Below are positions 17,923 through 25,361 of a stretch of DNA of 64,000 nucleotides, piece by piece. Made by a program: the position numbers and the translations under genes. The notes beneath the pieces were generated by a model, which did no database searches, was not told where the DNA came from, and saw only the letters and a program-made list of their open reading frames with translations. The DNA is from QHXW01 sp035280425 (GTDB lineage Bacteria > Acidobacteriota > Terriglobia > Bryobacterales > Bryobacteraceae): NCBI GenBank assembly GCA_035280425.1, contig DATEFW010000007.1:310001-374000 (forward strand), written 5' to 3'. Position 1 is the first letter of the stretch. Every line of letters begins with the position of its first letter.

Positions 17923-17949
17923 TGTGGGCATTGTACACTGAATTTTCCA

Positions 17950-20049
17950 GTGGATCTCTCGACTCCGCTCACGTACGTCAAAGGCGTCGGCCCGGCGCGC
18001 GCCGCGATGCTCGAGACCAAAGGCCTCCTCACCGTGGAGGACCTGCTGGCGTATGTGCCGTTCCGCTACGAAGATCGAAGCAATACCAAGACCATCGCGC
18101 AACTCGCCCCGGGCGAAATGGCGACCGTGGTTGCGGATGTGAAATCGGCGCGGCTGATCGGATTCAGGCGACGCAATCTGGGCATGTTCGAAGCGACATT
18201 CACGGACGCTTCGCGCGCCGTCCTTCATGCGAAATGGTTCCACGCGGAATACCTGGCGAAGACCCTCGAGCCTGGGCGGCGGATCGCGCTCTTCGGCAAA
18301 GTGGAGTTCGACAGCTACACCGGCGACCTGGCGATGCTGCATCCGGAATTCGAGCTGCTCACCGAGGACAATGAAGATGCCGAGGCCGCACTGCACGTGG
18401 GGCGCCTGGTGCCGGTGTACGAAGCAATTTCCAAGGTGAATACGCGCGCGCTGCGCACCATCATCCACCGGGCGTTTGGGCAGATCGCGCCGGCCGAGGA
18501 CCGCCTGCCGAAAAGCATTTGCGAGCGCCTGCATCTGGTGGATCGCTGGACGGCTATGCGCGGCATTCACTTCCCGCCCACCGATTCGGATCTGCGGCTG
18601 TTGAACGCGTTTCGATCGCCCGCGCAATTCCGGCTGATTTTCGAGGAATTTTTCTGGCTGGAGTGCGGGCTGGCGCTGCGGCGCAGCCAGGCTCGAGAGG
18701 CAGCGGGCATTTCGTTCGCTCTCAACGATCGCGTACGCGAGCAGATCAAGGCCATGCTGCCGTTCAAGCCGACCGGGGCGCAGAAGCACGTGTTAGGCGA
18801 GATTGCGCGCGACATGGCGGCTACGAGCCCCATGCACCGGCTGCTGCAGGGCGATGTGGGGAGCGGCAAAACGATCGTGGCCGCCGAGGCCGCGGTGATT
18901 GCAATCGAGAACGGCTATCAGGTGGCCGTGCTTGCGCCGACCGAGATCCTGGCCGCGCAACACTATTTTTATCTGAAGCCTCTCCTTACAAAACTGGGCT
19001 ATGTGGTCACGCTGCTCACAGGCTCTTTTACCAGCCGCGAAAAGGCACAGTTGAAAAAGCTGCTGGCGGAGGGTTTGGCGCATGTAGCGATCGGCACGCA
19101 TGCTTTGCTCGAAAAAGATGTCGAGTTCCGCCGGCTTGGACTGGCGATCATCGATGAACAGCACCGCTTCGGAGTCATGCAGCGGCTGGGACTGGCGCAC
19201 AAAGGCGTGCATCCCGACGTGCTGGTCATGACGGCCACACCTATTCCGCGCACCCTGGCGCTGACGCTTTATGGCGATCTCGATGTTTCGATCATCGACG
19301 AATTGCCGCCGGGACGGAGGCCCATCTCGACCAAACACGTGACCGCCGATCAGGTGGAGCGCGTCTACAGCTTTATCCGCAAACAGATCGACGCAGGCCG
19401 GCAGGCGTATGTCGTGTATCCGGTGATTGAGGAATCCGAGACGCAGGCAATGAAAGCCGCGGAGAAAATGCACGCGCATCTTTCGCGCGAAGTTTTTCCC
19501 GATCTCGCCGTAGGCCTGCTGCATGGCCGGCTGCCTTCGTCGCAAAAAGAAGCGGTGATGGAGGATTTTAAGCGGGGGCTGGTCAAGGTTCTTGTCGCGA
19601 CCACCGTAATCGAGGTCGGGGTCGATGTGCCAAACGCAACGGTGATGGTGATCGAGCAGGCAGAGCGCTTCGGCCTGGCGCAACTGCACCAGCTTCGCGG
19701 CCGGGTGGGGCGCGGCGCCGAGCAGAGCTACTGCATTCTGGTCACGAAGCGCATGAACGACGCGGCGCGCGAGCGGATCCGCACGCTGGTAGATACCAAC
19801 GACGGTTTCGCGATTGCGGAAATGGATCTGAAACTGCGCGGGCCGGGCGAGTTTTTGGGTACGCGGCAGTCGGGTCTTCCATCGCTTCGCGTGGCAAATA
19901 TTCTGCGCGATCAGGAAATTCTGGAAATCGCGCGCGGCGAAGCGCAGCAATTTATCGAGCGTCCGCCCTCGCAGGAAGAGTTCGCGCGTGTCATGGCGTA
20001 TGTGCGGCACGAGTGGGAACAGCGCTACGGTCTCGTGCAGGTGGGATGA
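17950..20049 (+). CDS. recG: ATP-dependent DNA helicase RecG
   Basis: Branch-migrating helicase that remodels stalled forks and Holliday junctions. It is 699 residues from GTG 17950; a longer frame upstream is antisense to the oxidoreductase. An N-terminal wedge/OB region (about 1-250) includes VKGVGPARAAMLETKGLLTV. The helicase core follows with Walker A GDVGSGKT at residues 301-308, the DEQHRFGVMQR motif II, TATPIPRTLAL motif III, and the late motifs TTVIEVGVDVPNAT and QLHQLRGRVGRG. Followed with no gap by rsmD. Confidence 0.96.
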   Translation: MDLSTPLTYVKGVGPARAAMLETKGLLTVEDLLAYVPFRYEDRSNTKTIAQLAPGEMATVVADVKSARLIGFRRRNLGMFEATFTDASRAVLHAKWFHAEYLAKTLEPGRRIALFGKVEFDSYTGDLAMLHPEFELLTEDNEDAEAALHVGRLVPVYEAISKVNTRALRTIIHRAFGQIAPAEDRLPKSICERLHLVDRWTAMRGIHFPPTDSDLRLLNAFRSPAQFRLIFEEFFWLECGLALRRSQAREAAGISFALNDRVREQIKAMLPFKPTGAQKHVLGEIARDMAATSPMHRLLQGDVGSGKTIVAAEAAVIAIENGYQVAVLAPTEILAAQHYFYLKPLLTKLGYVVTLLTGSFTSREKAQLKKLLAEGLAHVAIGTHALLEKDVEFRRLGLAIIDEQHRFGVMQRLGLAHKGVHPDVLVMTATPIPRTLALTLYGDLDVSIIDELPPGRRPISTKHVTADQVERVYSFIRKQIDAGRQAYVVYPVIEESETQAMKAAEKMHAHLSREVFPDLAVGLLHGRLPSSQKEAVMEDFKRGLVKVLVATTVIEVGVDVPNATVMVIEQAERFGLAQLHQLRGRVGRGAEQSYCILVTKRMNDAARERIRTLVDTNDGFAIAEMDLKLRGPGEFLGTRQSGLPSLRVANILRDQEILEIARGEAQQFIERPPSQEEFARVMAYVRHEWEQRYGLVQVG

Positions 20050-20586
20050 GTGCGGGTCATCGGAGGTGAATTCCGGTCGCGCCGGCTGCGGTCAATTCCG
20101 GGATTGGCGACGCGCCCAACCCCCGACCGGCTTCGCGAAACGCTGTTCGACATTTTGGGATCGAGCGTCCAAGGCGCGATCTTTCTGGATGCCTATGCGG
20201 GCACGGGCGCGGTAGGAATCGAAGCCCTGAGCCGGGGGGCGTCGAGGGCGATATTCCTCGAGCGGAGCAAGGGCGCGGCGAAGATAATCCACGAGAATCT
20301 CAAGAGCCTGTCGCTCGAATCGAGGGCGACGGTCGTGCTGGCGCGAGCGCTGGCGGGTATCGCGAGCCAAAAGGCTGACATTGTTTTTCTCGATCCGCCA
20401 TATGATCTGGAAAGCGAGTACCGGCCGGTGTTCGAAGCATTGGGCGAAAATCCACCACGGTTGGTGATTGCCCAGCATTCTGTGCGGTTTCCTCTCGCCG
20501 AAAGCTATGGCGCGCTCCAGCGGACCAGAGTTCTCAAGCAGGGCGACAACGCGCTGAGCTTTTATGCGCCATCAGGCCGGAGCTGA
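20050..20586 (+). CDS. rsmD: 16S rRNA (guanine(966)-N2)-methyltransferase
   Basis: Methylates N2 of G966 in 16S rRNA using S-adenosylmethionine. It has 178 residues, normal for RsmD. The N-terminal RVIGGEFRSRRL and RPTPDRLRETLFDIL blocks are family hallmarks. The SAM-binding motif is FLDAYAGTGAVGIEALSRG, and the catalytic DPPY motif appears in IVFLDPPYDLES. Its GTG directly follows the recG TGA, so the two are read as one operon. Codon use and length are normal. Confidence 0.93.
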   Translation: MRVIGGEFRSRRLRSIPGLATRPTPDRLRETLFDILGSSVQGAIFLDAYAGTGAVGIEALSRGASRAIFLERSKGAAKIIHENLKSLSLESRATVVLARALAGIASQKADIVFLDPPYDLESEYRPVFEALGENPPRLVIAQHSVRFPLAESYGALQRTRVLKQGDNALSFYAPSGRS

Positions 20587-20587
20587 A

Positions 20588-21376
20588 TTAAAGAATTCGC
20601 AGTTCGACCGGTGCGCCCGCCTCGCACCCCAGCATCTTGGCAGCCGACGCCTGGCTCGATGACACTTCGAGGTAACCGGAACTGCCGGCGATCACAAACA
20701 GCTCACCCGGACCGCACTCGGCATAATTCTGAACAAGACGATGGACGATTTCCATCCCAACCGACATCTCGAAGGGCCGCTGGTCCAGATCCGGAAAATC
20801 TTCGGCCGGGAAATTGGTGATCAGGTTTCCGAAACGGTCAATTTTGAGAATCGTACCGGTCCATCCGCGGCGCGCGGTGCGGACAGGCTTTTCGAAATGC
20901 TGGCGCAGATAGTCGGCGATTGTTTTGCCCATTCTGGCCGGCGCGATGCCGCGAGCAAGATGCGCGCCCACGGGCGAAAAGATGTCGCGGCCGTGAAACG
21001 TCCGGCTTACGGGTTTTAAGAAATATTTCTCAGCCGTAATCCAGCGGACTTTATGTTTCTCGCGCGCATAGATCATGGAGAGCACGCCGTTATCCGGCGC
21101 AACGAAAATTTGCCCGGCGGCTTCCGCCAGGATCGGCCGGCGCGAGGTTCCGACGCCTGGGTCGACGACCACCACGTGCACCGTGCCGCGAGGAAAATAG
21201 CGATAGGCCTGGGCCAGAACGAACGCGCCCTCTGGAATGCTGAAAGGGCTGATGTCGTGAGTGATATCGACGATTTCGGCGGAAGGGCAGATCCGGAAAA
21301 TTACGCCTTTCAGCGTGCCGGCAAAGTGATCGGAGAGGCCAAAATCGGTAGTTAGAGTAATGACGGGGCGCCGCAT
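20588..21376 (-). CDS. SAM hydroxide adenosyltransferase family (DUF62)
   Basis: Family members cleave S-adenosylmethionine with water or hydroxide to adenosine and methionine; related enzymes are fluorinases and chlorinases. The 262 residues include the N-terminal ITLTTDFGLSDHFAGTLKGV, VDITHDISPFSIPEGAFVL, VVDPGVGTSRRPI and a late FGNLITNF segment. I did not see the fluorinase-specific insertion, so a plain SAM hydrolase is favoured. Starts at ATG 21376, divergent from the desulfurase gene with only about 17 bp between starts. Confidence 0.9.
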   Translation of the reverse strand: MRRPVITLTTDFGLSDHFAGTLKGVIFRICPSAEIVDITHDISPFSIPEGAFVLAQAYRYFPRGTVHVVVVDPGVGTSRRPILAEAAGQIFVAPDNGVLSMIYAREKHKVRWITAEKYFLKPVSRTFHGRDIFSPVGAHLARGIAPARMGKTIADYLRQHFEKPVRTARRGWTGTILKIDRFGNLITNFPAEDFPDLDQRPFEMSVGMEIVHRLVQNYAECGPGELFVIAGSSGYLEVSSSQASAAKMLGCEAGAPVELRIL

Positions 21377-21393
21377 TGCTAAAATGTCAGTTA

Positions 21394-22560
21394 GTGAACC
21401 ATTTCTACTTCGACCACAATGCCACGACGCCCGTGTCGCCGGAAGTGCTCGGGGCGATGATGCCTTGTATGGCCGATGTGTATGGTAACGCGTCCAGTAT
21501 CCATCATTTTGGACAGATGGCCAAGCAGCGCCTCGAAATGGCGCGCCGGCAAACCGCGAGCCTCATCGGCTGCCAGCCCCAGGAGGTGGTTTTTACCAGC
21601 GGCGGCACCGAGGCCGATAATCTGGCGCTGTTCGGCGTTGTACGGCAATCCGGTAAACCGTCGAAGCACGTCATCACCACCACCATCGAGCATCCGGCCG
21701 TGCTCAATGCCTGCGCACAATTAGAGCGCGAAGGCGTGGCCGTTACTTATGTGCGCGTCGGCGCGGACGGCGTGGTTTCCCCGGACGATATCCGGCGGGC
21801 GCTGCGGCCTTCGACGGTGCTAGTTTCCGTGATGCACGCGAACAATGAACTGGGGACCGTGCAGCCGATCGCCGAGATTACCCGCATCACGCGGGAAGCC
21901 GCGGTGTATCTGCATGCCGACGGCGTCCAGGCGCTCGGAAAGCTGCCGGTGAATGTCGGCGCCTTGGGTGTGGATCTCTATTCGATGAGCGGGCACAAGA
22001 TTTATGCTCCCAAGGGCATCGGCGCACTATTTGTGCGGAAGGGAACGCGCATGACTTCGATTACCTTCGGCGGGCACCACGAGCGGGAGCGGCGTCCGGG
22101 GACGGAGAACGTGCCTGGAGCGGTCGCGCTGGGCGCGGCCGCCGAATGCGCAGCACGCCATCTGGAGGCTCAGCCGGAAGCACTCGCGGGCTTGCGCGAC
22201 CGGCTTGAGACCGAGATTCTGCGGCGCATTCCAGGCACCGGAGTGAACGGCGATCGGGACCGCCGAACACCAAACACCTCCAACATTTATTTCGATGGTG
22301 TGGACGGCGAGGCACTGGTGATTGCACTCGATCTGCGGGGGTTCGCCGTCTCGACGGGAGCGGCATGCTCGAGTGGCGCTATCGAGCCATCCCACGTGCT
22401 ACTGGCGATTGGCGCGACACCGGAACGTGCGCGCTCCAGCATACGCTTCTCACTAGGCCGTTCGAACACGACGGAGCAGGTGGACGCGCTGATTACGGCC
22501 GTCGAAGAGTCCGTGCGCCATCTGCGCAAGATTTCACCGGTGGCCCAAATTCATGCCTGA
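21394..22560 (+). CDS. Cysteine desulfurase (NifS/IscS family)
   Basis: PLP enzyme that removes sulfur from cysteine as a protein-bound persulfide. It is 388 residues from GTG 21394 (VNHFYFDHNATTP); a TTG at 21376 would add six residues. The PLP lysine lies in SGHKIYAPKG (K202), the HANNELGT block is present, and the sulfur-accepting cysteine lies in STGAACSSG (C325). The 3' end overlaps mnmA by 8 bp, so the likely job is feeding sulfur to tRNA 2-thiolation. Whether it also serves Fe-S assembly is open; no iscU is nearby. Confidence 0.93.
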   Translation: MNHFYFDHNATTPVSPEVLGAMMPCMADVYGNASSIHHFGQMAKQRLEMARRQTASLIGCQPQEVVFTSGGTEADNLALFGVVRQSGKPSKHVITTTIEHPAVLNACAQLEREGVAVTYVRVGADGVVSPDDIRRALRPSTVLVSVMHANNELGTVQPIAEITRITREAAVYLHADGVQALGKLPVNVGALGVDLYSMSGHKIYAPKGIGALFVRKGTRMTSITFGGHHERERRPGTENVPGAVALGAAAECAARHLEAQPEALAGLRDRLETEILRRIPGTGVNGDRDRRTPNTSNIYFDGVDGEALVIALDLRGFAVSTGAACSSGAIEPSHVLLAIGATPERARSSIRFSLGRSNTTEQVDALITAVEESVRHLRKISPVAQIHA

Positions 22561-23659
22561 GCGGCCCATCGCGGTGGCGATGAGCGGCGGCGTGGATAGC
22601 TCAACGGCCGCCGGACTACTGGTCTCGCGCGGGCACGCGGTCGTTGGGCTGACCATGCAGCTTTGGAACCAGAGGCGGCTGCCGGAGCTTTCGACGGGCG
22701 CCACAACGGGCCGCTGCTGCTCGCTCGATGATGTTTACGATGCGCGACGTGTTGCCGAGCAGCTTGGAATCCCGTTTTACCTCGTAAATTTCGAAGAACA
22801 ATTCGAGCGTCAGGTGGTTGAGCCGTTCGTCGCAGAGTACCTGGCCGGGCGTACGCCCATTCCCTGCACGCTTTGCAATAACTTCATCAAATTCGACCGG
22901 TTTCTCGAAATGGCGGATGGCGTAGGGGCCGGTCAGATTGCCACCGGGCACTATGCGCGCATCACGCAAAACACGGAAACCGGCCGCTACCAGTTGCGCA
23001 CCGCCGTCGATGCCGGGAAAGACCAGACCTATTTTATGTTCGGATTGACGCAGCGGCAGCTCGCGCGCGCTCTTTTTCCTTTGGGTGAAATGCGGAAGAG
23101 CGAGGTGCGGGCGCTGGCGCGTGAAATGGGCCTGGCGGTTGCCGAAAAAGATGAGAGCTATGAGATTTGTTTCGTCCCGAACGGAGATTACGCGGCATTT
23201 CTGGATGAGTATCTGCGATCGAAGGGCGCCACGCTCGAACGCGTGCATGGCGAGATCGTTTCGACGGATGGACGCACGGTGGGCGGGCACGCGGGCGTTC
23301 ATCACTTCACCGTGGGGCAGCGGCGCGGTCTGGGCATTGCAACCGGAGAGCCGCTGTACGTTATCGCGACCGACGCCGGTACGCAGCGGGTCACGGTCGG
23401 TCCGAACGAAGCCTTATACCGCGCGAGGCTGATCGCGAAGGCCGTGAATTGGATTTCCTGGCCCGGAATAACGGCGCCCGCGCGTGCGCGAGTGAAGATC
23501 CGCAATAAACACGAAGCTGCCGCTGCAATACTCTATCCAACCGTAGACCCGGCGCGCGTGGAGGTGCATTTTGACGAGCCGCAGCGCGCCGTCACGGCCG
23601 GCCAGGGTGCGGTTTTCTACGACGGCGATTTGGTTCTCGGCGGCGGATGGATAGAATGA
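22553..23659 (+). CDS. mnmA: tRNA-specific 2-thiouridylase
   Basis: Thiolates U34 in tRNA for Lys, Glu and Gln, using ATP and persulfide sulfur. It has 368 residues. The N-terminal PP-loop is VAMSGGVDSSTAAGLL. The catalytic cysteine region is PCTLCNNFIKF, and the tRNA/ATP block is ATGHYARI. KDQTYFMFGL and VGQRRGLGI are family signatures, and the second catalytic cysteine lies in YEICFVPNGDY. It overlaps the desulfurase gene, consistent with direct sulfur transfer. Confidence 0.95.
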   Translation: MPERPIAVAMSGGVDSSTAAGLLVSRGHAVVGLTMQLWNQRRLPELSTGATTGRCCSLDDVYDARRVAEQLGIPFYLVNFEEQFERQVVEPFVAEYLAGRTPIPCTLCNNFIKFDRFLEMADGVGAGQIATGHYARITQNTETGRYQLRTAVDAGKDQTYFMFGLTQRQLARALFPLGEMRKSEVRALAREMGLAVAEKDESYEICFVPNGDYAAFLDEYLRSKGATLERVHGEIVSTDGRTVGGHAGVHHFTVGQRRGLGIATGEPLYVIATDAGTQRVTVGPNEALYRARLIAKAVNWISWPGITAPARARVKIRNKHEAAAAILYPTVDPARVEVHFDEPQRAVTAGQGAVFYDGDLVLGGGWIE

Positions 23660-23666
23660 CCATTTC

Positions 23667-24569
23667 ATGCGCCACCGCTCCAGGCTACGCGACGCGCTCG
23701 AATACTGGCTTGCTGTCGCGGTTCTAAATTCGCTCGCCTGGGCGCCGCTCCCGCTATCGAATCTGCTGGCGCGGGCGTATACCCGATTGCTTGACCTCGC
23801 AATTCCCAGGCTGCGCCGCGTAGCCCTGCGCAACCTCGCGATGGCGATGCCGGAGCTTGGCCGCGACGCCCGCTTGCGCATTGCCAGCGGCGTGTTCCGG
23901 TCAATCGCACGGCTACTGGTGACCTTTGCCCGCTTTCCGCGCCTCCGCCGCGGAAACATCGGCAAGTGGATCCGTTACGAAGGCTATGAACATTTCGAAC
24001 AGGCGCTCGGCCGCGGCAAGGGTGTGCTGTTTGCCACCGCGCACCTGGGTAACTGGGAACTAAGCGCTTTCGCGCACGCGCTGCTTGCTCATTCCATGCA
24101 CGTTGTAGTGCGCCCGCTCGACAATCCGCGCATCGACCGTCTGGTAGAGCGTTACCGCTCAATTTCCGGAAACCGGCTGATCGAAAAGAAAGATTTTGCG
24201 CGAGGTATTCTCGCTGCGCTGCGCGATAATGAGGCGGTCGGCATCCTCGTTGACCAGAACGCTTCGCCCGATAACGGAGTGTTCGTGAATTTCTTCGGCA
24301 TTCCGGCGTGTGCCGGAACGGGCTTTGCAAAACTCGCCGCGCACACCGGCGCAGCCGTAATTCCGGGATTTGCGCTATGGTCGGAAACGGAGCGCAAATT
24401 CGTGCTGCGGTTCTGGCCCGCGGTCGAGATCAGCGGTGACGTGCAGGCCGATACCGCGCGGATCCAGGCCGTGCTCGAGAGCGCGATCCGGGAATACCCC
24501 GACCAGTGGCTGTGGATTCACCGCCGTTGGAAAACGCAGCCGCCGGGACAGCCGCCGCTTTACGACTGA
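23667..24569 (+). CDS. Lipid A lauroyl/myristoyl acyltransferase family
   Basis: A 300-residue LpxL/LpxM-type acyltransferase, expected to add a secondary acyl chain to lipid A at the inner membrane. An N-terminal hydrophobic stretch is followed by the acyltransferase motif HLGNWE (about residue 127) and the second block VGILVDQNASPDNGVFVNFFG. The end WLWIHRRWKT is conserved in the family. It implies an outer membrane with lipid A. It starts 7 bp after mnmA and is probably read with it. Its acyl donor and site cannot be told. Confidence 0.9.
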   Translation: MRHRSRLRDALEYWLAVAVLNSLAWAPLPLSNLLARAYTRLLDLAIPRLRRVALRNLAMAMPELGRDARLRIASGVFRSIARLLVTFARFPRLRRGNIGKWIRYEGYEHFEQALGRGKGVLFATAHLGNWELSAFAHALLAHSMHVVVRPLDNPRIDRLVERYRSISGNRLIEKKDFARGILAALRDNEAVGILVDQNASPDNGVFVNFFGIPACAGTGFAKLAAHTGAAVIPGFALWSETERKFVLRFWPAVEISGDVQADTARIQAVLESAIREYPDQWLWIHRRWKTQPPGQPPLYD

Positions 24570-24624
24570 TCCCCGGAAACGCCCCTGTCGCAGTGCCCAT
24601 GAGCGAGAAAAAAACGGCCTGCGT

Positions 24625-24630
24625 TATACT
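24625..24630 (+). promoter_or_regulatory. Possible -10 element of the tRNA-Ala gene
   Basis: TATACT lies 20 bp before the tRNA 5' end, a plausible -10 hexamer. No good -35 match is seen 17 bp upstream, so this is weak. Confidence 0.3.
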
Positions 24631-24650
24631 GATAAGGAAATACCCCGCGT

Positions 24651-24726
24651 GGGCCTGTGGCGCAGTTGGGAGCGCGCTTCCATGGCATGGAAGAGGTCGT
24701 GAGTTCGAATCTCACCAGGTCCACCA
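24651..24726 (+). tRNA. tRNA-Ala (anticodon GGC)
   Basis: A complete 76-nt tRNA with encoded CCA. The acceptor stem GGGCCTG pairs with CAGGTCC (one G-T pair). The D stem is GCGC/GCGC. The anticodon stem CTTCC/GGAAG closes the loop ATGGCAT with anticodon GGC at 24684-24686. The variable loop is AGGTC, and the T arm is GTGAG-TTCGAAT-CTCAC. It would read GCC and GCT. It serves as the attachment site of the island that follows: a second copy of everything from the anticodon loop to the 3' end occurs at 28747-28792. Confidence 0.96.
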
Positions 24727-24727
24727 A
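24682..24727. repeat. Left attachment-type direct repeat (in tRNA-Ala)
   Basis: 46 bp from the first base of the anticodon loop to one base beyond CCA. It matches 28747-28792 at 45 of 46 positions. The first seven bases, ATGGCAT, are the anticodon loop and the likely strand-exchange region. Confidence 0.85.
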
Positions 24728-24768
24728 CCTCAAAGCCCAATAAAACATAGGCTTGCGAAAATGCTTGT

Positions 24769-24793
24769 GCGCTTCCACATCGTGGAAGAGGTC
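24769..24793. repeat. Second, imperfect copy of the tRNA-Ala anticodon arm
   Basis: GCGCTTCCA and TGGAAGAGGTC match the tRNA at 24672-24696 exactly, while the five central bases differ (CATCG instead of TGGCA). It keeps a perfect CTTCCAC/GTGGAAG hairpin. It lies 42 bp inside the island's left end and looks like an extra recombinase core-type site or the relic of another integration. Confidence 0.55.
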
Positions 24794-24797
24794 AGGC

Positions 24798-24838
24798 GGA
24801 GTCCATTTGGAGTCCAAAACGGCGGGAATTTGGACTCC
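24798..24838. repeat. GGAGTCC repeat cluster, left end of island
   Basis: GGAGTCC occurs at 24798-24804 and 24809-24815, and inverted (GGACTCC) at 24832-24838. The same 7-mer is clustered at the right end (28618-28682). Candidate arm-type recombinase sites; function inferred only from position. Confidence 0.5.
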
Positions 24839-24969
24839 AGCGGCAGCTTGGTCTGAGTTACGCGGCCCCGATCACACGAAAGGGGCTACACCAACTCAAA
24901 CTCGAACGGTAGGCAGGAGTAACTCCCAGGGGACCGCGTGTTGACTACCGCACATCTCATTGAACCGCC

Positions 24970-25335
24970 TCACGTGTCGAGGGCCTGCCAAGCGCATGTA
25001 GTTCGGTAAGACCTGATGAGAAAAAATGAAGCCAGGGCGAAAACGTCAACTAGCGCTTCATCACGTTGATCGGTTCGGGTTGAAAGATAGATGACTCCGA
25101 TCGCACCACGCGCAATCTTTGAGGCATCGCCTGGAAGCTTCTCAAATCCAACCCTAAACTCCGTTGCGTGGATAATGCGGTTCAGGGCGTCACGGAGGAG
25201 GCTCGCCTTGGTCAAGCCTTTTGTCGGGGACCCAAATGCGGAATGGTTCATCAACCGCGAATTTGGTGCGCAGGGCCTTGTTGTCCAAAATTCGTCGACC
25301 GTTTTAGTTCGAGAGAGAATTTCTACTCTTCGCTA
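24970..25335 (-). pseudogene. Possible gene remnant of unknown function
   Basis: An open frame of about 120 codons without a proper start: it follows a TAG at 25333-25335, and the first usable start is a TTG at 25254, giving 94 residues. The reading has protein-like character (LLRDALNRIIHATEFRVGF, GAIGVIYLSTRTDQRDEALV, VFALASFFL). It may be a truncated gene left in the island or chance. I do not recognise a family. The remaining island sequence between 24727 and 25361 shows no other coding signal. Confidence 0.3.
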
Positions 25336-25361
25336 CTATCTAGCTCGGGAGACTGATATCA

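Noticed and set aside
17125..17949. N-terminal extension of the recG frame
   Set aside because: It is antisense to the oxidoreductase gene and has no helicase-family counterpart; the GTG at 17950 gives the normal RecG length.
18793..20010. 405-codon open frame on the minus strand opposite recG
   Set aside because: Shadow frame of a strongly conserved gene, rich in Arg/His/Gln with no family pattern. High-GC coding DNA gives many such frames.
24560..24817. Minus-strand open frame containing LVDLVRFELTTSSMP, and a similar one at 28598-28792
   Set aside because: These are antisense readings of the tRNA-Ala gene and its 3' fragment; the VRFELTTS string is a well-known false protein made by tRNA sequence.
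24506..24856. Plus-strand open frame with GRGREFESHQVHQ across the tRNA
   Set aside because: Translation of the tRNA itself plus flanks; not a protein gene.
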